From Planctomycetaceae bacterium UBA4732 (GTDB lineage Bacteria; Planctomycetota; Planctomycetia; Gemmatales; Gemmataceae), in the NCBI GenBank assembly GCA_002404095.1, contig DHJA01000011.1, forward strand, positions 1 through 15,532: a stretch of 15,532 nucleotides of DNA, in the 5' to 3' direction. A model generated the notes under the pieces. That model was given only the letters and a program-made list of their open reading frames with translations. It was not told the origin of the DNA and made no database searches. The position numbers were made by a program, and so were the translations under genes. Of the stretch, positions 1 to 6,228 are shown one piece after another (position 1 is the first letter of the stretch; the number at the start of each line of letters is the position of its first letter).

Positions 1-19
1 CGACTATTCGCACAGGCTC

Positions 20-37
20 TTAGCCGCGACCCGAAGG
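20..37 (+). repeat. 18-nt dispersed repeat motif, copy 1
   Basis: The 18-mer ttagccgcgacccgaagg lies here and recurs exactly, in the same orientation, at the last 18 bases of the window. It sits in non-coding sequence upstream of the DUF309 gene and is followed by a GC-rich stretch (ggaccgcggcggcgcgg). An exact 18-nt match between two intergenic sites 15.5 kb apart is unlikely by chance. This suggests a member of a dispersed intergenic repeat family whose full length cannot be judged here, because the second copy is cut by the window edge. Confidence 0.6.
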
Positions 38-70
38 GGACCGCGGCGGCGCGGCCATATCCCTGCATTC

Positions 71-76
71 TATAAC
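71..76 (+). promoter_or_regulatory. possible -10 element upstream of the DUF309 gene
   Basis: TATAAC matches the sigma-70 -10 consensus at five of six positions and stands in an AT-richer island (about 58-100) within otherwise GC-rich sequence, 45 nt before the ATG at 122. No good -35 hexamer is seen at the expected distance, so this is only a candidate. Confidence 0.25.
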
Positions 77-121
77 AACAACAACTGCATTCACACATTC
101 CGAGAAAGGGGCGGCCGTCTC

Positions 122-697
122 ATGCCTGTGCCAACCGAAGCCCGGCCGCGCTTCGTTCCCGATGCGCCATTGCCGCCGTACTCTTATGTACCGGGTCGCT
201 TCCCGCATCCAATGAGCGACCCCGCCGGCCATCTTTTCGGCAAGCCGCCGGAGCGCCCACCCGCGCCGGATCCGCATCACTGGGGAGAAAGCCGCGCCTA
301 CCTGTACGGCCTAGATTTGTTCAATTTCGGATATTATTGGGAGGCGCATGAAGTATGGGAAGGGCTATGGCACGCCTGCGGCCGGACGGGGCCGACGGCC
401 GACTTCTTCCGCGGCTTGATTAAGCTAGCCGCCGCGGGCGTTAAAGTGCGCCAAGGCGTACCGGCCGGCGTCGCCAGTCACGCCGCGCGGGCGGCGGCCG
501 TCTTCCGAAGCGCGGCCGAGCGCCTCGGCGGCGATGATGCTCGCTTTTTTGGGCTGCGCATAGGCGACCTATTGGCCTATTCTCGCGCCGTCGAAGCTAT
601 GGCGCCGACTGTCGAGAGCGACCGCGAGGACGGGGTGAAGATCGTTTTCCCGTTTGTGCTATTGCCGCAGGATGACAATACCGTAGTAAACAGATAG
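122..697 (+). CDS. DUF309 domain-containing protein
   Basis: A 191-residue protein. The core at about residues 62-130 carries the DUF309 signature: a Gly/Phe-containing helix (LFNFGYYWEAHEVWE, 66-80) with the conserved H76-E77 and W79, then a second helix (FFRGLIKLAAAGVK, 95-108). The DUF309 family is a small all-helical fold of unknown biochemical function. A Pro-rich N-terminal extension of about 55 residues precedes the domain, and the last about 20 residues are hydrophobic then polar. No signal peptide is seen, so it is probably cytoplasmic. The ATG at 122 is preceded by the purine-rich stretch gagaaagggg (about 101-110), a plausible ribosome binding site. The gene is convergent with the SGNH hydrolase gene, with only 11 nt between the two stop codons. 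Family assignment is firm; function is unknown. Confidence 0.85.
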   Translation: MPVPTEARPRFVPDAPLPPYSYVPGRFPHPMSDPAGHLFGKPPERPPAPDPHHWGESRAYLYGLDLFNFGYYWEAHEVWEGLWHACGRTGPTADFFRGLIKLAAAGVKVRQGVPAGVASHAARAAAVFRSAAERLGGDDARFFGLRIGDLLAYSRAVEAMAPTVESDREDGVKIVFPFVLLPQDDNTVVNR

Positions 698-708
698 ATT
701 ATGGAGAA

Positions 709-1989
709 TTATTTCCCCACGGGAACCAGCCGCAACGCGATCTTCGTCGGTTCGGCGAGTTTGCGAATCTTCGCTTCCAACTCCGCCGTCCGCTTCATGG
801 CGTCCGCCAGCAGGATGCCTTTCGGCGTACCGGGCCGCTTGTGGCCCACATCGGTTAGCCACGCCAATGCCAGCAATTGCTCGCGCTTCGCAACCCATTT
901 TCCCAGTTCCGCGGCCCGCACGTTGGTGGACAACTCCTTATAGTGAGTCAGGTCCACCCCGGCGGCGAGTTCTTCGCGGCTGACTTCCGCTAGTTTTCTT
1001 TCTCCTTCCCATAGCTCATATTTCTCATGGGGCGCGTCCTTCACGGTCAGCTGATAACGATTGAAGCGGTAGGCGACCTTCTCCGTCTCCGCTAGGCGGT
1101 CGTTCCAGGCCGGGTCGCACGGCATCGGCAACCGCGTCCGCCAGGTGAAGCGCAGGCCGCCATTGTCCGTCGTCAGCTCGCTCACTTCGCCGGCCATCGC
1201 TTTCCCCAACTTCGCGTCGATTGCGGCCGCATCCACGTCCGCGGGGGCGTCCCAGGATTGCAGGATCGCCTGCGCGATCAGCCAATGGCCGGACGGGTTG
1301 ACGTGAACGCCGTCGCCGGAAAGGGAGTATTTCGGATCGGCTTTACGCGCTTCCGCCAGATGATGTAGGATCGCGCCGTGGGCGTCGGCCACGGTCACGC
1401 CCTTGCCGCGCAGGGTCAGCAGCCAGTCGGAATAGCGCTGTAGTACGTCGTCATAGCCCTCATACGGCCGCATCCAGCTGAACTTGTCTGCCGTCTTCGG
1501 CAATAACTTGTCCTTGACCGGCGCCGGGTCGAACGGCGGCGGCGTGACCACCACGACTTTGGCGCCGGCCTTCTTGACGCGCTCGATCACGTCGCGCATT
1601 CCGTCCTGGTACCTCTTGAAACGCTCTTCGCTGAATGGGTAGTAGATGCCGTCGTTCATGCCGTAGCACAGCACAACCACGTCCGGCTTTGTCTTCGTCA
1701 AGGCGCGATCGATGCGCTCGTGAACGTCGGGACGCGGATAGGGATGGTCCGGCTCCGAAAGGCCGCAGGCGGTTTCGCTGGGCAGACCGAGATTGATTAG
1801 GTCGAATTTCCGATCCGGAAAGCGCGTGAAGAGGTAAGCGTCGAGGTAAGCGATGTAATGACCCGCGAAGGTGTTGCTGTCGCCAAGGAAGACCACGCGC
1901 TGGCCGTCGCGGAGAAAGAAGCGGTCTTCGGCTCGCAAGGCTGGCGTAGCGGCGGCAAGCGTCAGGGACGCGAGTAGAAAACGGACCAT
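709..1989 (-). CDS. exported SGNH/GDSL-type hydrolase (esterase/lipase-like)
   Basis: A 426-residue protein. A signal peptide (MVRFLLASLTLAAATPALRA, 1-20) is followed by an SGNH-hydrolase domain at about 24-250. Block I is GDSN with nucleophile S38, block II has G68 in NLGLPS, block III is GMND with N112, and block V is DGVH with D226 and H229, so the full catalytic set is present. The remaining about 175 residues form a Lys/Glu-rich C-terminal region of unknown role. The family hydrolyses ester bonds of lipids or carbohydrates; the substrate cannot be read from sequence, though an exported planctomycete enzyme could act as a carbohydrate esterase (inference). The start at 1989 is chosen because it gives a clean signal peptide and has GGAGAG 7 nt upstream. 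A longer reading frame to 2115 would bury the signal peptide behind 42 unlikely residues. The gene is divergent from the kinase gene. Confidence 0.88.
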   Translation of the reverse strand: MVRFLLASLTLAAATPALRAEDRFFLRDGQRVVFLGDSNTFAGHYIAYLDAYLFTRFPDRKFDLINLGLPSETACGLSEPDHPYPRPDVHERIDRALTKTKPDVVVLCYGMNDGIYYPFSEERFKRYQDGMRDVIERVKKAGAKVVVVTPPPFDPAPVKDKLLPKTADKFSWMRPYEGYDDVLQRYSDWLLTLRGKGVTVADAHGAILHHLAEARKADPKYSLSGDGVHVNPSGHWLIAQAILQSWDAPADVDAAAIDAKLGKAMAGEVSELTTDNGGLRFTWRTRLPMPCDPAWNDRLAETEKVAYRFNRYQLTVKDAPHEKYELWEGERKLAEVSREELAAGVDLTHYKELSTNVRAAELGKWVAKREQLLALAWLTDVGHKRPGTPKGILLADAMKRTAELEAKIRKLAEPTKIALRLVPVGK

Positions 1990-2177
1990 GTGAACTCTCC
2001 GAAGATCGCGCTTGAACCTGCCGATTATGGTATGCGTAGGAGAAGGGAGGGGCGAACGGGCGCTGTTGCGGTGCGTTGGCGTTGGCATTAAACTTAAAGA
2101 CGTTCGTACCAGCATTATCCCTACCTACCGCCGGGCCTTGGGCCGGCGCGAAACGGGATGGCTCGCCGCGAGAGATC
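1990..2177. promoter_or_regulatory. divergent intergenic region with candidate kinase promoter
   Basis: These 188 nt separate the divergently transcribed SGNH hydrolase and kinase genes, so promoters for both should lie here. On the plus strand TTGCGG (2066-2071) and TAAACT (2089-2094) are spaced by 17 nt and resemble a sigma-70 promoter, with an 84-nt leader before the kinase ATG. On the minus strand the AT-rich cataccataat stretch near 2025-2035 (reverse complement) could hold the SGNH -10. Both are weak matches. Confidence 0.3.
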
Positions 2178-3557
2178 ATGGAAAACACGCATCTCGACCC
2201 CGCCCAAACGGCGCCGCGTTCGCCCGATCCGCCGGCCGACCTGCGCGCTCTCGGCGGATACCGTTTGCTGCGGCTCCTCGGCGAAGGCGGCATGGGGGCG
2301 GTTTACCTCGGCTGGAAAGAGGACGACGATACTCAAGTCGCGGTTAAAGTCCTCAGCGACCTTTTGGCCGGCAATCAGGACTATATCGACCGCTTTTATC
2401 GCGAAGCAAAGAGCGGTATTCTCCTCAATCACCCCAACATCGTGCGCACCCTCAGCTACGGCCAGGATGAGAAAACCGGCAAACATTATCTCGTCCTTGA
2501 ATACGTGGACGGCCCCAACGCCCTCGACCTGCTGAAACGACTCGGCAAGCTACCGGTCGGCGACGCCGTTCACATCGCCCTGGACGTGGCCCGCGCGCTG
2601 GAACACGCCCACTCGCGCAACGTCATCCACCGCGACATCAAGCCCGACAACATTCTCATCACGCGGGCCGGCGTCGCCAAGTTGGCCGACCTCGGCCTCG
2701 CCAAGCGCACCGACGAAACCAGCCATCTCACTTCCATGCGCCAGGGTTTCGGGACCACCCATTACATGCCCTACGAACAGGCTTTCAACGCTCGCTCGGC
2801 CGACAATCGCAGCGACATTTACGCGCTGGGTGCGACGTTGTATCATCTGGCCGCCGGGGTAACGCCGTTTTCCGGCGAGCAGCACATGGAGATTGTCGAG
2901 AAGAAGAAGCTGGGCGATTTCCCCCCCTTGCGCTCGCATATTCCAGAGGCGCCGGCCGCGCTCGACGACATCCTTTCGCGGATGTTGGCCCGGCTGCCGG
3001 GCGAACGTTATCAGACGGCCAGCGCGCTGATCGTGGACCTGGAGCGCTCCGGGCTGGCGTCGTCGTTGCCGACTTTCGCCGACCCGGAATTGGCCAAGAA
3101 CGACCCGTGGATGCAGGCGTGTCTGGCGTCCTCCAGCGAACGGACGCGCCTCGATCCGAACCAGCCGGTGCGCAAGGAAGAACCCGCTCCGACGGAGGCA
3201 GGCGAGGTCTGGGTGCTGCGATTTCGCAACCGGGCAGGCCGTCTGTGCAAGTCGCGGGCGACCACCGACCAGATCCTCGCACGCCTGCGCGACCGCCGTT
3301 TGCCCCATCGGGTCGTGGCGCGACGGCTTTCGCAAGCCAAGTATCAGTCGTTGACGTTATTTCCCGAGTTCAAAGCCGCACTGAGCGCGCGGCGCGACGG
3401 CAAGCGCAAGGTCGCCCCGGTTTCCGCCATCCTCCCCACCGTGATCGGCGACTTGTCCGCCCGCCGTAGACTTGTCTTCATCACGGTCGTGACAACGGGG
3501 CTGATCGTTCTTGGCGCGGCGTTGGGGATTCTGGTTCGCTTCCTGTTGGCGCGGTAA
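2178..3557 (+). CDS. membrane-anchored serine/threonine protein kinase (Hanks type)
   Basis: A 459-residue protein. The kinase domain spans about 28-290: Gly-rich loop GEGGMG (35-40), VAVK with catalytic K57, catalytic loop HRDIKPDN (151-158) with D153 and N158, DLG (171-173) in place of the common DFG, an activation segment with TSHLTS, GTTHYMPYEQ (192-201) replacing APE, and a D213 helix (SDIYALG). Catalytic residues are intact, so it should be active. After a linker comes a basic module at about 343-405 (WVLRFRNRAGRLCKS... to PEFKAAL) of a kind not recognised, then one membrane helix at about 432-454 ending close to the C terminus. The kinase therefore faces the cytoplasm as a tail-anchored protein without an external sensor domain. 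The ATG at 2178 has GAGAG just upstream; an in-frame ATG at 2076 adds 34 residues overlapping the promoter region and is less likely. Confidence 0.92.
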   Translation: MENTHLDPAQTAPRSPDPPADLRALGGYRLLRLLGEGGMGAVYLGWKEDDDTQVAVKVLSDLLAGNQDYIDRFYREAKSGILLNHPNIVRTLSYGQDEKTGKHYLVLEYVDGPNALDLLKRLGKLPVGDAVHIALDVARALEHAHSRNVIHRDIKPDNILITRAGVAKLADLGLAKRTDETSHLTSMRQGFGTTHYMPYEQAFNARSADNRSDIYALGATLYHLAAGVTPFSGEQHMEIVEKKKLGDFPPLRSHIPEAPAALDDILSRMLARLPGERYQTASALIVDLERSGLASSLPTFADPELAKNDPWMQACLASSSERTRLDPNQPVRKEEPAPTEAGEVWVLRFRNRAGRLCKSRATTDQILARLRDRRLPHRVVARRLSQAKYQSLTLFPEFKAALSARRDGKRKVAPVSAILPTVIGDLSARRRLVFITVVTTGLIVLGAALGILVRFLLAR

Positions 3558-3849
3558 AGCGCCCAGTTCGTACCTCCCCCGGTCGAGCCAACTCCCCATT
3601 TTTCCACCGTCTCTTACAACCATCGCGTAGAAATTACAATCGTTTCGGAGCGATTTCCGCCGCGCCGCGCGCGGTCACAAACCGCAACCCTTGTGCCCTC
3701 CGCAGAATGGGAACACTTCCGAGCAAAACCCTGCGGCCATTAGGCGGCACGGCTCAACTTTTGCGGTTAGAGTTACAGCGGACACGTCTCTTCAGAGGGC
3801 TTCTCTTTCCTTCGTTGTCCTTCGGCGTTCGTCGTGGAGGTAGTTTGGC
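3558..3849. other. intergenic region between kinase and metallopeptidase genes
   Basis: This stretch of 292 nt contains no convincing gene. A small hairpin gcggt-cacaa-accgc lies at 3671-3685 but has no T-tract, so it is not a clear terminator. The downstream part (3740-3849) is less GC-rich and should contain the metallopeptidase promoter, but no confident -35/-10 pair is visible. GGAGG at 3837-3841 is the ribosome binding site for the ATG at 3850. Confidence 0.5.
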
Positions 3850-4950
3850 ATGGCTGCGCGCTCTTCGATCTGGTTAGTGCTGGCTGGGGCGCTTGCTTCG
3901 ATGGGCGCTGGGTACCGCACGCCCAATTTCGTGATCGAGGCGCCGACGCCGGAGATCGCCCGGGAAGCCGGCCAAAAAGCCGAGCAATACCGCAAAGAGA
4001 AAGCCTTGGAGTGGCTGGGCCAGGAAATGCCGCAATGGCCCGACCCGTGCCCGCTGCGCGTGACGATCACGATGAACGGCTCCGGCGGCGCCACGTCGTT
4101 CGCCTTCGACCACGGCCGCATTCTGGGCCAGGACATGCACATCGAAGGGTCGCAAGACCGGCTGATGGCCAGCGTCTTGCCGCATGAAGTGACGCATACG
4201 GTCTTCGCGTATTACTTCCGCCAGCCGGTGCCGCGCTGGGCCGACGAAGGCGGGGCGGTGTTATCGGAAGACGACATCGAGCGCAACCGGCACGACCAGT
4301 TAGTACGGCAGATCCTCAACACGCCAGGCCGGGCGATCCCGCTGCGGCGCCTGTTCTCGATGACCAAGTATCCGCCCGACGTAATGGTGCTGTACGCCGA
4401 GGGCTATTCGGTGTCGAACTTCCTGGTGGCCAAAAGCGACCGGGGCGTCTTCCTAAACTTCGTGCACCAGGGGATGGGCGGCGAATGGGACGCGGCGCTG
4501 AAGGCGAACTACGGATATAACAGCGTGGAAGAGTTGGAAAAGGGATGGGTGGAGAGCTTGTACCACGCACGGCAGCAGCCATCGACTCAATTGGCGAGCC
4601 GGCCGGCCCCGGCGCCCGAGGCCAAGCCGTCGGAGCGGGTGGTGATGCGACAAACGGCGCCGCCGGCGCCGCCGTTGCTGGAGGCTCCGCGGGCGATCGT
4701 TCGCGGCCAGGCGGCGGACGCCGAACCGTATACGCCGGCGCCGAAGGCAAAAGATTCGCAATGGTGGCTGCCGCCGGCGCCGGGCGCGGTCGTACCCGCG
4801 GGCGCGGCGACGGCCGGCTGGCAGCCGGTCCCGGTCCCACCGTCGTCGGTTCGACTTGGCGCGCCGCGCGTCGATACGGCGCCGGCGCCGCCGCGATTGG
4901 GTCAACCGGTGGTTGGCAATGTCGCCGCGCCGGGGAGGTATACGCCCTGA
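3850..4950 (+). CDS. exported HExxH zinc metallopeptidase-like protein with Pro/Ala-rich tail
   Basis: A 366-residue protein. A hydrophobic N terminus (about 5-20) looks like a signal peptide. The region at about 24-240 resembles the Peptidase_MA/gluzincin group: H112-E113-V-T-H116 forms the HExxH zinc motif, and WADEGGA (130-136) supplies E133 as the likely third ligand, 17 residues after H116. A downstream Tyr/Gly-rich helix (LYAEGYSVSNFL, 181-192) is also usual in this group. The tail at about 244-366 is Pro/Ala-rich, low complexity, and built from GCC/GCG-rich DNA with repeated gccggcgcc words, so it is probably disordered. The zinc site appears complete; the substrate is unknown. GGAGG lies 9 nt before the ATG. 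Nothing in the neighbourhood fixes its role. An exported peptidase acting on envelope proteins is a reasonable inference. Confidence 0.75.
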   Translation: MAARSSIWLVLAGALASMGAGYRTPNFVIEAPTPEIAREAGQKAEQYRKEKALEWLGQEMPQWPDPCPLRVTITMNGSGGATSFAFDHGRILGQDMHIEGSQDRLMASVLPHEVTHTVFAYYFRQPVPRWADEGGAVLSEDDIERNRHDQLVRQILNTPGRAIPLRRLFSMTKYPPDVMVLYAEGYSVSNFLVAKSDRGVFLNFVHQGMGGEWDAALKANYGYNSVEELEKGWVESLYHARQQPSTQLASRPAPAPEAKPSERVVMRQTAPPAPPLLEAPRAIVRGQAADAEPYTPAPKAKDSQWWLPPAPGAVVPAGAATAGWQPVPVPPSSVRLGAPRVDTAPAPPRLGQPVVGNVAAPGRYTP

Positions 4951-5282
4951 CGTAAATGAACGGGAGAGCCTATCCGAATCCGGCGCGCGCAATTTTCCAA
5001 AACTGGCCTTGCGTCCGCAGCCCTGATTCGGGTACTTTCGCAGCTGCTCCCGTGAGCATTGATGCTCGACCTGCTTTTGACGATCACGGAGGATCTCACT
5101 TCTTATCTCTCGCCGGCGGCGTACTGCCGTCTGTGTCTCCCTACCCGCATTGCGATTTGTTTCTGTAACGCCCTAAATGTTTATCTCCTAGTTCCAGTGA
5201 CCACCCTCCGGAGAGAGGTCGGGCCACGGTGGAGCGCCGCGCAACGGCTTGCCTCCCTTGTGCCCCGGAAAGGAAGTCCGCT
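4951..5282 (+). promoter_or_regulatory. GGA-rich leader upstream of the CsrA-receiver gene
   Basis: This stretch of 332 nt is without a gene. It holds GGA trinucleotides at 5088-5090, 5091-5093, 5210-5212, 5231-5233, 5267-5269 and 5272-5274, the last two forming the ribosome binding site just before the ATG at 5283. The GGA at 5210-5212 can sit in an apical CGGA loop of a hairpin (5199-5220). CsrA-family proteins are known to bind GGA motifs, preferably in hairpin loops and often over ribosome binding sites, so translational autoregulation is plausible (inference). A further small hairpin gagca-ttga-tgctc is at 5054-5067. No confident promoter was found. Confidence 0.35.
5199..5220 (+). promoter_or_regulatory. 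hairpin presenting a GGA loop, candidate CsrA-type binding site
   Basis: GACC (5199-5202) pairs with GGTC (5217-5220), and CTC (5206-5208) pairs with GAG (5213-5215), leaving CGGA in the loop. Loop-exposed GGA is the hallmark of high-affinity CsrA/RsmE targets. The site is about 60 nt upstream of a CsrA-domain gene. The stem is short and interrupted, so this is a candidate only. Confidence 0.3.
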
Positions 5283-6020
5283 ATGCTCGTTCTATCCCGC
5301 CGTTTGAATCAAAAAATCCTCCTGCCCTCCATCAATGCCAGCGTCGAAGTCGTGGCAATCAAGGGAAACGTCGTCCGCTTAGGCATCATCGCGCCGCCCG
5401 ATGTAAACGTCCTCCGCGAGGAACTCGCCGACGCGCCCGCCGCCATCCTGTCAATGAAAGCGGCAAGCCAATCTTCCCGATCCGTTGACCTGAAAACCGC
5501 CTGCGCGGAGCTGGCGGCCCTGCGCGAGCGTTTCCGCGGCGTCTTACCGCCGGAAGAGGCGGCGATCCTCCTACGGGTGGAAACGGAGTTGCGAGATATT
5601 CTTAATGGGAAATCGTCCCCGGCGCCCAAGCGTCCGGCGCGCGACGGCCGTCGGCGTCCCACGGCCTTGCTGGTCGAAGACAACGCCAACGAGCGCGAGT
5701 TGTTGGCCCAATTCCTGCGGCTGGCGGGCGTGACCGTGGACACGGCGGGAGACGGCGCCGACGCCCTGGGTTATCTGAACACGCATAACCGGCCGGACGT
5801 GATCTTGTTGGACATGGGAATGCCGCGCTGCGACGGCCCGACGGCGGTGCGAGCCATCCGCCAAGACCCGGCTTACGCGGGCGTGAAAATCGTGGCGGTA
5901 ACGGGACATTTGCCGGGAGAGTACGACCTGCCTGTGGGGCCATCAGGCGTGGACCGCTGGGTGCATAAGCCGGTGGACCCCGTGGCGTTGGTGCGAGAAC
6001 TGGAACGTGATATAGAATAA
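5283..6020 (+). CDS. CsrA RNA-binding domain fused to a response-regulator receiver domain
   Basis: A 245-residue protein. Residues 1-50 form a CsrA domain: MLVLSRRLNQKILL at the start, AIKGNVVRLGIIAP (25-38), and VLREEL (43-48). L4, R6 and R45, which match the RNA-contacting residues of E. coli CsrA (L4, R6, R44), are kept. Residues about 68-108 are predicted helical, followed by a basic linker (115-126). Residues 127-243 form a receiver domain with acidic E132-D133, phospho-acceptor D177 (LLDMGMP), T207 and K229 (HKP), so phosphorylation should be possible. No DNA-binding output domain is present, so the CsrA part is the likely output. CsrA normally is a dimer of about 60 residues that binds GGA motifs in mRNA leaders; the receiver would make binding responsive to a histidine kinase (inference). 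AAGGAAG lies just before the ATG at 5283. No kinase partner is adjacent; the Hanks kinase at 2178 is of another type. Confidence 0.9.
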   Translation: MLVLSRRLNQKILLPSINASVEVVAIKGNVVRLGIIAPPDVNVLREELADAPAAILSMKAASQSSRSVDLKTACAELAALRERFRGVLPPEEAAILLRVETELRDILNGKSSPAPKRPARDGRRRPTALLVEDNANERELLAQFLRLAGVTVDTAGDGADALGYLNTHNRPDVILLDMGMPRCDGPTAVRAIRQDPAYAGVKIVAVTGHLPGEYDLPVGPSGVDRWVHKPVDPVALVRELERDIE

Positions 6021-6109
6021 GAGCGGCTTACTGAGTGGTCATGTCGGGGACTGACGCCCGGAACTCATGAAACGGAGTTGGCAATGGCGCCGACAAGTCC
6101 GACGCCTGC

Positions 6110-6124
6110 GTCCCGTGACGGGAC
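6110..6124. terminator. short perfect hairpin in the convergent intergenic region
   Basis: GTCCCG (6110-6115) pairs perfectly with CGGGAC (6119-6124) around a TGA loop. It lies in the 208-nt gap between the convergent csrA-receiver and TPR genes, where a bidirectional transcription stop would be expected. Neither side has a T-run, so intrinsic termination is not demonstrated. Confidence 0.25.
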
Positions 6125-6200
6125 AACAATCGGCTGTGCCATGCTTGTTTTGTGTTTCCTAGCAGGCAGAAGTTCTTAAATTCACAGGCTCAGAGCGTGG

Positions 6201-6223
6201 GAACCAGGAGGAACCAGGAGGAA
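6201..6223. repeat. tandem 10-bp duplication
   Basis: The unit gaaccaggag occurs twice in tandem (6201-6210 and 6211-6220) and starts a third time (gaa). It lies just beyond the stop codon of the TPR gene. It is probably a slippage product; no function is evident. Confidence 0.6.
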
Positions 6224-6228
6224 GAGTG

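Noticed and set aside
2076..2177. Longer kinase reading frame from an upstream ATG at 2076
   Set aside because: The added 34 residues have no family similarity and overlap the divergent promoter region; the ATG at 2178 has a better ribosome binding site and leads closely into the kinase domain.
1460..2293. Long minus-strand ORF overlapping the SGNH hydrolase start
   Set aside because: It is Arg/Pro/Ser-rich out-of-frame translation of the SGNH gene and the divergent region, typical of GC-rich shadow frames.
5229..5282. Longer reading frame for the CsrA-receiver gene
   Set aside because: CsrA domains begin with the conserved MLVL, which is exactly the ATG at 5283, preceded by AAGGAAG.
6110..6124. 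Confident intrinsic terminator
   Set aside because: The stem is only 6 bp and neither side is followed by a T-run, so it is reported only at low confidence.
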